A DNA stretch of 64,000 nt. Source: Gammaproteobacteria bacterium (GTDB lineage: Bacteria > Pseudomonadota > Gammaproteobacteria > Steroidobacterales > Foliamicaceae). A program made the position numbers and the translations under genes. The stretch lies in assembly GCA_028821145.1 (NCBI GenBank), contig JAPPHC010000042.1, positions 28,057-92,056 of the forward strand, given 5' to 3'. Below, piece by piece: positions 9,489-18,818 of this stretch (positions within the stretch are counted from its first letter, which is position 1; every line of letters starts with the position of its first letter). The notes below the pieces were generated by a model. It had not been told where the DNA came from. It saw nothing but the letters and a program-made list of their open reading frames with translations, and did no database searches.

Positions 9489-11879
9489 TCAGAAGTTGTA
9501 CACCGCACGCACGCCGAAGGTCCGCTTTCTTGCCAGCGAATAGCGGATTTCATTGGATCTCGCCACGGTGATCAGATCGTTGCCGATCACGGCGCTCGGC
9601 GGGCTGTCTTCCTCGAACAGGTTGGTGCCGAACGCTTCCACCGTCAGGGCGTCGGAACGAAGGCCCAGCCTCAGGTTGAAGATGTCCTGCGGCGCCACCC
9701 AGGCTTCATTGGTGTAATCGACGAAATACTTGCCCAGGTGGGCGTAATCGACCCGGGCGAACCAGTTGTAGCTGTCCGTGAGCGCGTCTTCGTAATCGGC
9801 GGACAGTGTCCACGTCCACTTCGAAGCCGACGGCAACCGGCTTCCGTCGCAGTTGTTGTCGCCTCGCACGTTCACGCCGTCGCCGCACACGAAATTCTTC
9901 ACCTCGGAATCCGCCAGACCCAGTGAACCGGACAGCGTCAGGTTCTCGGTTGGCGCGGCATCGAATTCGAACTCGAAGCCCTGCAGGTCCGCTTCGCCCG
10001 TGTTGACGAACACGGACGCCAGGTTGAGCGTCCCGTCCGGATTGGTGAACGGAATGGTGATCTGGTTCTGGCCATTGCGGTAGGGATCGAAATACACGGC
10101 CAGGCGCGATTGCAGACGGCCGCCCAGCCAGGTCGACTTCAGGCCTGCTTCGAAGTTGTCCAGTCGTTCCTCCTCGTAGGCAACCGAGGCCCCGAATTGC
10201 GCAAACTGGTCGAGGACTACCTGCGGCGAGCCCTGGAGGATTGCGTTGAAGCCGCCCGGGCGGTAACCGCGGGAGAACAGGACATAAACCATCGAACCCT
10301 CCGCGTACTGGTAATCCAGCGATACGCGCGGAGCGAAGCTCGTGAACTCGGCCTCCAGTGGCTCGCCTCCCGGGGGCTCCGGCGGGTTGCCCGTGGAATT
10401 GATCAACAACTGGCGCAGCAGTTCGTCCCTTTGATAGCGGGCGTCGACGCTCAGCGTCAGCTTCTCGTTGATGTCGTACTCGAGCCCGCCGAATATGGCC
10501 GGTGTGGTCGTTTCCGCCTTGGTGATACCGGCTGCAAACAGCGAGCCGAACACCGAAAGGCCATAAACCGATCCGCCCGGAGAGTAGGAGTCCAGGTAAC
10601 TGCCCCCCAGGGTCCAGCGCAGCCGCCGGTCCTGCGGCGAGCTCACGCGCAATTCCTGGCTCCAGTCGCGGAACCGGCTCTGCACGGCAAGCTGCCACCG
10701 ATTGAACGGCGGCGCGCCGGGAATGACGAAGGACAGCGGGTTGGGCACGTTGCGCCGGTCCCGGAAGTTCAGATCGATGATCGTCATGTCCTTGTCGGTG
10801 TGATAGGCGGTCAGCGCGCTGAACACGTATCCCGACTCGGTGTCGTAGTCGATGCGCAGCGATGCGTTTTCGGCCTCGCGGCCCAGACCCGGCTTGGGCC
10901 GGAAACTGGGGTCGAAAATGGTGGCCTGATCCACCGCGTCCACAAGGACGGCCCTCGCCTGCTCGTCCAGTGTGTAGTGGCCGGAAATATGACTGGCGGG
11001 AAGATCACCCGTATCCGGCAATTCGCCGCAGTAATAGCCATGCATCCGCCCGCCCAGATCGCAATTGAAATCGCCGGTTGAGCCCTTCAAGGCAGCCTGC
11101 GCCGGGGGGCCGTCATCGTGTTCCATGTACTGGAAGAACGCCTTCGCGGACAATCTTTCGTTTGGCCGAAACTGTGCCTGCACAACGAAGGATTCCGTCA
11201 GTTCGCCGCCCAGTTCAACGTCGGGATTGGCGAAATTCTTGTACTGGCCGCCCTTCTCATCGCGACTGGCGCTGACCCGCACCGCCAGACCATCCATGAT
11301 CGGTCCTTCCAGGGCGACCTGCACCAGGGAGGAATCAAAGCTGGCGGCCGACGCGGTAAGCCGGCCCTGGAACTCTTCGTCGTTGAGGCTCCGCGATACG
11401 TAATTGATGGCGCCGGACAGCACCGAACGGCCGAAGTAGGCCGATTGCGGGCCCTTCAATACCTCCACCCGTTCCATGTCCACCATGGCCGGAGCCTGAC
11501 CTCCCAGCAGGGGCGAACCGTCAAGAAACACCAGGCCCCCGGCCTGCTGCTCCCGATTCAAGGTGCCCAGGTAGAGGCCGCGGAAAACCAGGGAGCTGGC
11601 GGAGCGGTCATTGCGCCCGGACCCGCCGCCGACCTGCTTGACGTAGTGGAAGCCGGGAGTAAAGGACGCGATTTCGCCCATTTCCGTGAGGTTCATTTTC
11701 TCCAGCGTTGCCGCCGACATGGCGGAAATCGCCAACGGAGCCTCCATCAGGTTTTCCTCGACCTTGCGGGCTGTAACCACGATTTCCTCAAGCGCGGGTT
11801 CCTGTGCCGTAGATATTTGCGCAAACGCCGCAAAGGCCATGGCGCCGGCTGCGGCAGCCAGCCTGATTGACATTTTCAT
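9489..11879 (-). CDS. TonB-dependent receptor
   Basis: Signal peptide, 'ALEEIVVTARKVEENLMEAPLAISAMS', 'VEVLKGPQSAYFGRSVLSGAINYVSR', C-terminal 'RTFGVRAVYNF'. Confidence 0.93.
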   Translation of the reverse strand: MKMSIRLAAAAGAMAFAAFAQISTAQEPALEEIVVTARKVEENLMEAPLAISAMSAATLEKMNLTEMGEIASFTPGFHYVKQVGGGSGRNDRSASSLVFRGLYLGTLNREQQAGGLVFLDGSPLLGGQAPAMVDMERVEVLKGPQSAYFGRSVLSGAINYVSRSLNDEEFQGRLTASAASFDSSLVQVALEGPIMDGLAVRVSASRDEKGGQYKNFANPDVELGGELTESFVVQAQFRPNERLSAKAFFQYMEHDDGPPAQAALKGSTGDFNCDLGGRMHGYYCGELPDTGDLPASHISGHYTLDEQARAVLVDAVDQATIFDPSFRPKPGLGREAENASLRIDYDTESGYVFSALTAYHTDKDMTIIDLNFRDRRNVPNPLSFVIPGAPPFNRWQLAVQSRFRDWSQELRVSSPQDRRLRWTLGGSYLDSYSPGGSVYGLSVFGSLFAAGITKAETTTPAIFGGLEYDINEKLTLSVDARYQRDELLRQLLINSTGNPPEPPGGEPLEAEFTSFAPRVSLDYQYAEGSMVYVLFSRGYRPGGFNAILQGSPQVVLDQFAQFGASVAYEEERLDNFEAGLKSTWLGGRLQSRLAVYFDPYRNGQNQITIPFTNPDGTLNLASVFVNTGEADLQGFEFEFDAAPTENLTLSGSLGLADSEVKNFVCGDGVNVRGDNNCDGSRLPSASKWTWTLSADYEDALTDSYNWFARVDYAHLGKYFVDYTNEAWVAPQDIFNLRLGLRSDALTVEAFGTNLFEEDSPPSAVIGNDLITVARSNEIRYSLARKRTFGVRAVYNF

Positions 11880-12032
11880 CAATGTGTTCCCTCGTCGTGC
11901 TTCGATATCCGGCAGTCCGCTGCCGCAGGGTAGGGCGAGGCGCTCAAATCTTGAGACCACCTCGCGCGCGGCGTTCAATATAGACTGTTTTGAGCGCCCG
12001 GTGCGCCGGAAAGAACGAGAAGTATGGCTAGT

Positions 12033-12048
12033 ATTCCAATTTTGGAAT
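12033..12048. promoter_or_regulatory. palindromic operator candidate ATTCCAA-TT-TTGGAAT upstream of TonB receptor (9489-11879)
   Basis: Identical ATTCCAATTTTGGAATCAC 19-mer; overlaps the PhyH stop codon. Confidence 0.6.
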
Positions 12049-12878
12049 CACGACGCTGGTTCGACATCGCTCCGCCGCCAGATCACGGGGAAGAATTTCC
12101 CCGATGGCGGCTCGCCTTCCGGCAGGGCGTCCACCCCGGGAATGGAGGCCTTGTAGGCGGCGGGATACCAGCGCACGTCGTCGCCGAAGACCCGCACCGC
12201 CAATCCCGTGCGCGGTCTGGCGCTCGAATGGTTCCCCTGTGAGTAATGAGGTGTGGACGGGTGGAAAACCACCGCGTCGCCCGGTTCCATGTCGAACGAG
12301 ACGAACCGGAACGGAAAGTCCGGTTTGTTCCTGTCCTTCTCGAAGTCGGGACAGAGCCCGTCGGCCTGATCGGGAGCGAACCCGAAATGCAGGTTGTTTT
12401 CCACGCAGTGCCGATGAAACCCGGCGACATATTCCACGCGTCCGTTCTCACGGTCCACCGGGGTCAGCGCGACCCAGATGTTGGGGGCCATCTCGCCCCT
12501 CACCGGCCATGCGGTTTCATCGCAGTGCCAAACCATCACCTTGCCGGAACCGGGCGGTTTGTGGAACAGGTGATCGTGATAGGCGCGTATGGTGTCCGCT
12601 CCGATGACACGACCAACAACCTCCCCGACAGGAGAATTCAGGACGAAATCCCGGAACACGCCCGGCCGGCGCCACATGAAGCACACGGAAGCCATCGATG
12701 CGCCGTGCGAGGGTCCGGGAACACCATGGTTTTCCGGATCCTTCAACAGCCGGTCCACGCCATCCCTTAGCCGCTCGATCCATTGCCGATCGAACATCTG
12801 TCGAAGGTGAACCACGCCGTCGCGCCGGTATCTGTTCCGGTGTTCCGCAGTAATCGTGTTGAGGGGACGCTTATTCAT
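12048..12878 (-). CDS. phytanoyl-CoA dioxygenase (PhyH)-family Fe(II)/2OG oxygenase
   Basis: 'YRRDGVVHLRQMFD', 'WHCDETAWPV' (HxD), 'GDAVVFHPSTPHYSQGN'. Confidence 0.88.
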   Translation of the reverse strand: MNKRPLNTITAEHRNRYRRDGVVHLRQMFDRQWIERLRDGVDRLLKDPENHGVPGPSHGASMASVCFMWRRPGVFRDFVLNSPVGEVVGRVIGADTIRAYHDHLFHKPPGSGKVMVWHCDETAWPVRGEMAPNIWVALTPVDRENGRVEYVAGFHRHCVENNLHFGFAPDQADGLCPDFEKDRNKPDFPFRFVSFDMEPGDAVVFHPSTPHYSQGNHSSARPRTGLAVRVFGDDVRWYPAAYKASIPGVDALPEGEPPSGKFFPVIWRRSDVEPAS

Positions 12879-14296
12879 TTGGTTTCAGCTCTTGCGATAG
12901 AGCGTAACCTCTCAAGCTCATGCTCGCTCAAGTTGTATCGGGAGATCGCAGCGATGCTGATCGCCTGCAGGACAAGGGGCAGAACCGCTATGCACAGATA
13001 GAGCCCGAGCAGCGCGCTTTCGGCCTGCTCGACCCGTTGGCCTTCCGTCGCTTCAACATAGCCCATGGCGCCCAGGAATACGCCAAGAAAGGCGACCCCA
13101 AGAGCGCCGGAAATTTTCTCCACGAGAACATAGAGCCCCGTGAATGCTCCCTCACGACGCAGGCCTGTCTTCAGGTAGTCGAATTCCAGTGCGTCGGGCA
13201 GCATCGCCTGGGTCAGCAGGAAGGTTCCGCCACCCGCAACGCCGATGAGGACCGACCTCAGGATAATCAGGCTGACAGGCTCGCCGGGCCCGGCAAACCA
13301 CCAGGAAAAATGGGCGACGCCGTAGAGCGCCGCTGCGATCATGTATCCATTCCGTTTCCCCATGCGGCGCGCGACGAAAAGCCAGGCGGGTTGAGAAAGG
13401 ATAAGGGCAACGCTCATGACACCCAGGTACAGGCCGAGCACGTCGTCGGTAACCTCGAGTACGTGTTTCGTAAAGTAGGCCGTGGTGGAAACGGCGATCG
13501 CCAGCACCAGAAAGTACACCAGCTTGGACGTCATGAGCCAAAGGAAGGGCACGTTCCCGAGGGCCGACTTCAGTTGGTCCTTCAGAGGCGGCTGTTGCAG
13601 TCGCTGAACGGTCTGGGGGGCGTGGCGAAGCGACCATACGCACACCACCACCGCCACGGCTGCGATGCCCGCCAGTACCCAGGCCATCCGGGCGTGACCT
13701 GCCCGGGTCGCGCCCCACCAGGCCAGCAGGGCGGGGCCCAGGCTCAAGCCGATCAACGAGCCGAACGAGGAAAACACGACCCGGAACGACATGAGCTGGG
13801 TGCGCTCGTGATAGCTGGGCGTAAGTTCCACCGCCATGGCGATGTAAGGGATATTGAACATCGTGTAGGAGGTGGCGAACAACAGCAGAAAGGCCGACAT
13901 GTAGATCAGCAGGGGCGTCCCGCTCACATCGGGAGCCGTGTAGAGGGCCGCAACGGAGGCGGCGCACAACAGGCCGCCTGTCGCCAACCACGGCAGCCGC
14001 CGGCCCCACCGCGTGGAAATACGGTCCGAGAATGCGCCCATCAGCGGGTCGCTGATCGCATCCCAGACCTTCGCGCCGGCAAAGATGAACGCCGCGGTGG
14101 CCGCGGCAACGCCCAGCGAATCGGTCATGAAACGCAGCAACAGGACGTTCGACGACAGGTTCAGAATGGTGATCGGCATCGAACCAAGCCCCCACCCGAG
14201 CCGTGTTTGCAGCGGGAGCGTAGCTTCGCCCGGTCCTGCCGCGACCCCGTCGACGCTTGTCCTGGTCCCCGGCATTCCTGCCCGTGCCACGATCAA
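12875..14296 (-). CDS. MFS transporter, GPH (glycoside-pentoside-hexuronide)/MelB-like
   Basis: About 12 TM segments; 'DAISDPLMGAFSDRISTRWGRRLPWL' and 'MLPDALEFDYLKTGLRREGAFTGLY'; overlaps both neighbours by 4 nt. Confidence 0.88.
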   Translation of the reverse strand: MIVARAGMPGTRTSVDGVAAGPGEATLPLQTRLGWGLGSMPITILNLSSNVLLLRFMTDSLGVAAATAAFIFAGAKVWDAISDPLMGAFSDRISTRWGRRLPWLATGGLLCAASVAALYTAPDVSGTPLLIYMSAFLLLFATSYTMFNIPYIAMAVELTPSYHERTQLMSFRVVFSSFGSLIGLSLGPALLAWWGATRAGHARMAWVLAGIAAVAVVVCVWSLRHAPQTVQRLQQPPLKDQLKSALGNVPFLWLMTSKLVYFLVLAIAVSTTAYFTKHVLEVTDDVLGLYLGVMSVALILSQPAWLFVARRMGKRNGYMIAAALYGVAHFSWWFAGPGEPVSLIILRSVLIGVAGGGTFLLTQAMLPDALEFDYLKTGLRREGAFTGLYVLVEKISGALGVAFLGVFLGAMGYVEATEGQRVEQAESALLGLYLCIAVLPLVLQAISIAAISRYNLSEHELERLRSIARAETK

Positions 14297-14817
14297 CCGG
14301 GCAGCAGCCGATCCAGGATGGACTCGCCCGGCGCCGGGCTCAGGGACTTGTCGAGTTGCACCGACACGCCGAACTGACCTTCAGGCCCCGCACCCGACCT
14401 GTGGCCGCTGCCGGCACAGTCCTCGGCGAAAAGAATGTCTCCGTGACCGAACTCGTAACGGCTTCCGTCCCGCAGTTCAACCACGAGAGTTCCGAATATC
14501 GGAATCAGAATGTTGGGTTGGTTGGCCACATGCCAGTCATACATGAAACCGGACGTGATGGATCCCACGGTCACACGCGCAGCGGGATGTCGGATCAGCA
14601 GATGAGGAGGCTGCAGGCCTGGACCCGTCACCGGCACTTCCCGCATTTCAGCTACTCCCTCGGCGTTGGCGAACAGGTTGAAGTATCGCTTCACCCATGG
14701 CGGCCCACCGGCGGCAAGTGCCGCTTCCGCACCAACGCCAACGCCGGCGAGCGCGAGCGCCGCGCTCGTGCCCGCAGTGGATATGAAGGCCCTTCTTGTC
14801 GAACTCGATTCGCTCAT
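14293..14817 (-). CDS. cupin-like protein with Tat-type leader
   Basis: 'STRRAFISTAGTSAALALAG' leader; 'GTLVVELRDGSRYEFGHGDILFAEDCAGSGHRSG' cupin-like segment. Confidence 0.6.
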   Translation of the reverse strand: MSESSSTRRAFISTAGTSAALALAGVGVGAEAALAAGGPPWVKRYFNLFANAEGVAEMREVPVTGPGLQPPHLLIRHPAARVTVGSITSGFMYDWHVANQPNILIPIFGTLVVELRDGSRYEFGHGDILFAEDCAGSGHRSGAGPEGQFGVSVQLDKSLSPAPGESILDRLLPG

Positions 14818-14997
14818 GACTCCCCCTTTGGCGTCCACACGTCGGATTCTCCCGCCTTTGATGTTGCCTGTCCAATCCATCGCAAGAAGCAAATCGCACG
14901 AAAAGAACGGTTCTGTTCCTGGCGCTACCCGCACTTACCGTCGTCAAAACGGGAGCGGTCGGAGAGGTGTGTGAACCGGCGGAAACCGGCTGGAGCG

Positions 14998-16827
14998 CTA
15001 CGGCGAAGTGACCGCCGTCAACCCGAAGGCCTGGATGCGATCGGTGCCTACGAACACTTTGCCGCCGGTAACAAGCGGCTCGTTGTACTTCCCGCTGGGA
15101 TAAAGCTGTCCGGGGGCGCTGCGCCACAAGAGTTCCATCGAAATGGCATCGATCGCGTAGAGCACGGGGCTGGGAGGGTCTTCGCCGAACAGCGAGACTG
15201 AGCGTAGCGCGTTCATGTCGAGCACCCACACCACTGCGTTTCTGTGATTGAAGCTGGTGACGACCGGCGATCCGGGATTTTTCAGGACGAGTTTCGACTG
15301 AATGGCGTCGAGGCGAAGAAACGGCGGTTCGTCCGGATTCACTACGATTTCAAGCCGTGCGAGCCCCGGCGGGACACTTTCGCTTGACTCTTCGGCGGCC
15401 TTCGCGCTACCCGTCAGATAAACAAGATGGCGGCCGTCGGCAGCATTCAGGTACGCCGGTGTGGTGCGGCTCTTGGCGTAATCGCCCATGCCGACGCGAT
15501 CGCTGTACGGCCCGAAGACGTTTAACGGCCCCCGGGTTCCAAAAGCCGGCTGTATGTCCGGGGACATCAACGACGTATCCGCTCCGGCGCCCTTGATCGG
15601 GTCCGCGGCACAGGCCTGTCGCCTGACGAGGCTTCCGGGCATGTTCTTTCTGTCCAAAAGATAGGCGTTGCCCTGCTTGCTGCCGCCATGCACGAGCAGT
15701 GCCGTGTTCAGCGAAACGCCCGGGGGCAGGTCCACAAGAACAGGTGTTCCGCTGCCCAGGTCGATATCGGCGCCGCCAGCCTGACAGTAGTTGAATGGGG
15801 TATAGGTGCCCGCCAGACGAAATCCGCCGGTGGCGTCCACGGCCAGATGCAGTATGGACTGGCTCCAGTTACCGGCGCTGTCGGGATACAAGGCCTCGTT
15901 TCCCATTCCCGCCAGTGCGTTGATGTAGCTGCTGCCGGAGGCGATGTACAGGTCGCCATCGGAATCGATTGCGGGACCACCGGAAGCCCACAGGCCACCC
16001 ACGCCTTCCTCCGTGCGGGCCGTAACCGAGAAGGCGCCGGCGACACGCCGTTGAATCGTATCAATCGACAACAGCCAGCCACTGCTCGGCTCGCCGCCGA
16101 AAGCCACGAACAGCCACCGGCCATTGGCGCTCAGATTCAGCGCGCCCCGCTGCAATATGGCAATCTCCGACGGGAAGCGGCTGTCGCCGTTTGCATTCAC
16201 GCCGGGCCTGTTGATGGCCTCCGCCGACAGGTCGATCGGCCAACCATGCACGCTAGCGCCGCTCGCCAGGTCGAGAGCATGGACCTGCCAGGCCCAGGAT
16301 TTGTCGCAGCCGACGATGTAGATTCGGCCCAGCCGCCGGTCGATGACCGGCGTACTGAGAATGCCCCGCGTACCGTTAGCGCACGGACGGCTGAGCAGGC
16401 GTCGCTTCCAGAGTGTCGCGCCGGCCGGCAGAGGCCCCGCCGGGGTCGCGTTTATGGCGGCGGCGAAGCCCGTAGCGCTGGCCGCGAAAATCACGTCCAG
16501 GCTGCGTGGACGGCCAGCCTCGCCGGGCACTTCGAGACCGGAGACGTACAAGGGCGATGCGAACAGACGCGGCGGCGTCGTTCCCGCGTATCCCAGCGAT
16601 TCGGACTCCCAGAGGAGCCCGAAGCTACCTGTTCTGACGGCTGCCGGCGTCAGCGTTCCTTCGTTGTCGTACCAGCCGGTCCGTTGCGGTGTGCCGTGAT
16701 AGGTGAGATTGTCCGAACCCAGGCGCGCGTTTGATGCGATCGTGGGTTCGGCGGCGGCGGTCAGAGTAATCAGCAGGCAGCAGCATAGACTGCCGCGCAA
16801 TATCAGATGGGCGGGGTGAAAGCGCAT
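14998..16827 (-). CDS. secreted PQQ-like beta-propeller repeat protein
   Basis: N-terminal signal; 'GLLWESESLGYAGTTPPRLFASPLYVSGLE', 'VLYAIDAISMELLWRS...GGKVFVGT' repeats. Confidence 0.7.
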   Translation of the reverse strand: MRFHPAHLILRGSLCCCLLITLTAAAEPTIASNARLGSDNLTYHGTPQRTGWYDNEGTLTPAAVRTGSFGLLWESESLGYAGTTPPRLFASPLYVSGLEVPGEAGRPRSLDVIFAASATGFAAAINATPAGPLPAGATLWKRRLLSRPCANGTRGILSTPVIDRRLGRIYIVGCDKSWAWQVHALDLASGASVHGWPIDLSAEAINRPGVNANGDSRFPSEIAILQRGALNLSANGRWLFVAFGGEPSSGWLLSIDTIQRRVAGAFSVTARTEEGVGGLWASGGPAIDSDGDLYIASGSSYINALAGMGNEALYPDSAGNWSQSILHLAVDATGGFRLAGTYTPFNYCQAGGADIDLGSGTPVLVDLPPGVSLNTALLVHGGSKQGNAYLLDRKNMPGSLVRRQACAADPIKGAGADTSLMSPDIQPAFGTRGPLNVFGPYSDRVGMGDYAKSRTTPAYLNAADGRHLVYLTGSAKAAEESSESVPPGLARLEIVVNPDEPPFLRLDAIQSKLVLKNPGSPVVTSFNHRNAVVWVLDMNALRSVSLFGEDPPSPVLYAIDAISMELLWRSAPGQLYPSGKYNEPLVTGGKVFVGTDRIQAFGLTAVTSP

Positions 16828-16852
16828 CTGAGGATGCCGCGGGTAGCGGTCG

Positions 16853-17821
16853 TCAGGGGGCATGGGTGGGCGTGGCAGCCTCAAGGTATGCGGCGACGAT
16901 CCTGGCAAACCTTACCGGCGACTCCAGGGGAGGGTAGTGGCCCACGTCCGGCATGAACACGGTCGAGACCTGCGTATTCTCAAGATAGCGGGCCAGCGTA
17001 CCCGCCGCCGCGGGGATCAGCAGCGCGTCGCGGCCACCCCAGATCAGGAGCGCCGGCGCACGCACGCTGGCCATCGCCTTTCGGGTCTTCTCATGATCGG
17101 CAACGAGTCCGATCATTGCGATCGGGTTGGGTTCCTTCACCCGCCGGTTGAAGTCGTAGTACTCACTTCGTGTCTGCTCCGAAATCCGCCGCGGGTCCCC
17201 GCTGTAGAAATCAAGGAACAGATTGATGAAGTTCTCCGACTCGAAGCCCGTTTCGACGAACTCGTCCAGCGCCGCCTTGAATGCAGGGGGATGGTTGACG
17301 TGATCGGTCGTGACCGGATCCGACGGGGAATTCGACATGATCAGCCGGTTCACGCGATCCGGGTAGGTGGCCGCGAGGTACATGCAGGTCGTGCCTCCGC
17401 TGGAGACTCCGACGCAGGTCACCTGGTTGACTCCCACGTGATCCAGGAGTCCCGCAGCCAGGTCCGCCGGTTCCATGCGAGCCACGGCTTCGTCGGACAC
17501 CGGGCCGGACAGGCCGTTGGGCGGCAGGTCGTACCGGATCACCCGGTAGCGATCGAGAAATTCCGGCGCCACGCGGTCCCAGGTGCGCAGCGAGCTGCGA
17601 GAACCGTGGATCATCAGGATGGCCGGGCCCTCGCCCTGGTCTTTGTAGTACACCTCCACGCCGCCTATTTCCGCGATCCGCCCATCCGGATCGCCATACT
17701 TCTGGCGCAGTGATTCAAGGGTAAGACGCTGATCGGCGAATTCGTCCGCCAGGCCGGGACTGAAGACTGACGGTACAACCAGCACCAGCGGCAGTATGGC
17801 GAGAAAGATGTTCCGTTTCAT
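16853..17821 (-). CDS. alpha/beta hydrolase (secreted, canonical Ser)
   Basis: 'GPAILMIHGSRSSLRTWDRV', 'GVSSGG' elbow, 'DVGHYPPLESP'. Confidence 0.9.
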   Translation of the reverse strand: MKRNIFLAILPLVLVVPSVFSPGLADEFADQRLTLESLRQKYGDPDGRIAEIGGVEVYYKDQGEGPAILMIHGSRSSLRTWDRVAPEFLDRYRVIRYDLPPNGLSGPVSDEAVARMEPADLAAGLLDHVGVNQVTCVGVSSGGTTCMYLAATYPDRVNRLIMSNSPSDPVTTDHVNHPPAFKAALDEFVETGFESENFINLFLDFYSGDPRRISEQTRSEYYDFNRRVKEPNPIAMIGLVADHEKTRKAMASVRAPALLIWGGRDALLIPAAAGTLARYLENTQVSTVFMPDVGHYPPLESPVRFARIVAAYLEAATPTHAP

Positions 17822-18777
17822 TGCGGTGCAGCGGCCTCCAGGAATGCAGCGACGATCTGCGCGAATCTTACGGGAGATTCAAGGGGAGGGTAATGGCCCA
17901 CGTCCGGCATGAACACGGTCGAGACCAGAGTCCCCTCAAGGTAACTGGCCAGTGTTCCCGCCGCGGCCGGCGGCAACAGCGCGTCGCGACCTCCCCAGAT
18001 CAGCAGCACCGGCGCGCTCACGCTGGCCATGGCCTTTCTGGTTTTTGCGTGGTCGCCGACGAGCCCGGTCAGCGCCAGCCTGTTCGCCTCCTTCGCCCGG
18101 CGGTTGAAATCGAAGTACTCGCGCCGTGTCTGATCCGAAATCCTCCGAGGGTCTCCACTGAAGAAATCCAGGTACAGGTCCATGAAGTTTTCCGTTTCGA
18201 ATCCAGTCTCCTCCAATATCCTGATAGCTTCCTCGAATTCCGGCGGTTCGTTGACATGATCGGTCGTTACCGGATCCGACGGGGAGTTCGACAGAACCAG
18301 CCGGTGCACCCGGTCCGGGTAGGCGGCCGCAAGATACATGCAAGTCGTCCCCCCATTGGACACTCCGACGCAGGTCACCTGTTCTACACCCAGGTGATCC
18401 AGCAGACCGGCGGCAAAGCTCGCCGGTTCAAGGCGATCCGCGGCTTCGTCGGACACCGGGCCGGACAGGCCGTTGGGCGGCAGGTCGTAACGAATCACCC
18501 GGTAGCGATCAAGAAGCTCCGGCGCCACGCGATTCCACGTACGCAGCGTGCTCCGTGAGCCGTGGATCATCAGGATGGCCGGGCCCTCGCCCTGGTCCTT
18601 GTAGTAAACCTCCACGCCGCCGATTTCCACCAACTGCCCGTTTGGATCGGCATACTTTTGCCGCAGCGCTTCAAGCGTGAGTCTCTGCGCCAGCGTATCG
18701 TCCGCGAGGGCGGGAAAGTAAAAGGACGGAACCACGAGTGCAAACAGCACTTTGACCAGGCAGAGGTGTCGGTTCAT
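17818..18777 (-). CDS. alpha/beta hydrolase (secreted, canonical Ser); tandem paralog of 16853-17821
   Basis: Near-identical segments to the neighbour: 'GPAILMIHGSRSTLRTWNRVAPELLDRYRVIRYDLPPNGLSGPVSDEA', 'GVSNGG', 'DVGHYPPLESP'. Confidence 0.9.
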   Translation of the reverse strand: MNRHLCLVKVLFALVVPSFYFPALADDTLAQRLTLEALRQKYADPNGQLVEIGGVEVYYKDQGEGPAILMIHGSRSTLRTWNRVAPELLDRYRVIRYDLPPNGLSGPVSDEAADRLEPASFAAGLLDHLGVEQVTCVGVSNGGTTCMYLAAAYPDRVHRLVLSNSPSDPVTTDHVNEPPEFEEAIRILEETGFETENFMDLYLDFFSGDPRRISDQTRREYFDFNRRAKEANRLALTGLVGDHAKTRKAMASVSAPVLLIWGGRDALLPPAAAGTLASYLEGTLVSTVFMPDVGHYPPLESPVRFAQIVAAFLEAAAPQ

Positions 18778-18818
18778 TGCGAAGACTGTCTGAATGGGCG
18801 TTTGGATTCTATGCCACA

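Noticed and set aside
2545-11879. Possible siderophore biosynthesis/uptake cluster because of the TonB receptors
   Set aside because: No NRPS/NIS synthetase, ferric reductase or Fur-box-like site was recognised; enzymes look catabolic.
12920-14377. 485-aa plus-strand ORF opposite the GPH transporter
   Set aside because: Gln/Arg/His/Gly-rich antisense translation, not protein-like.
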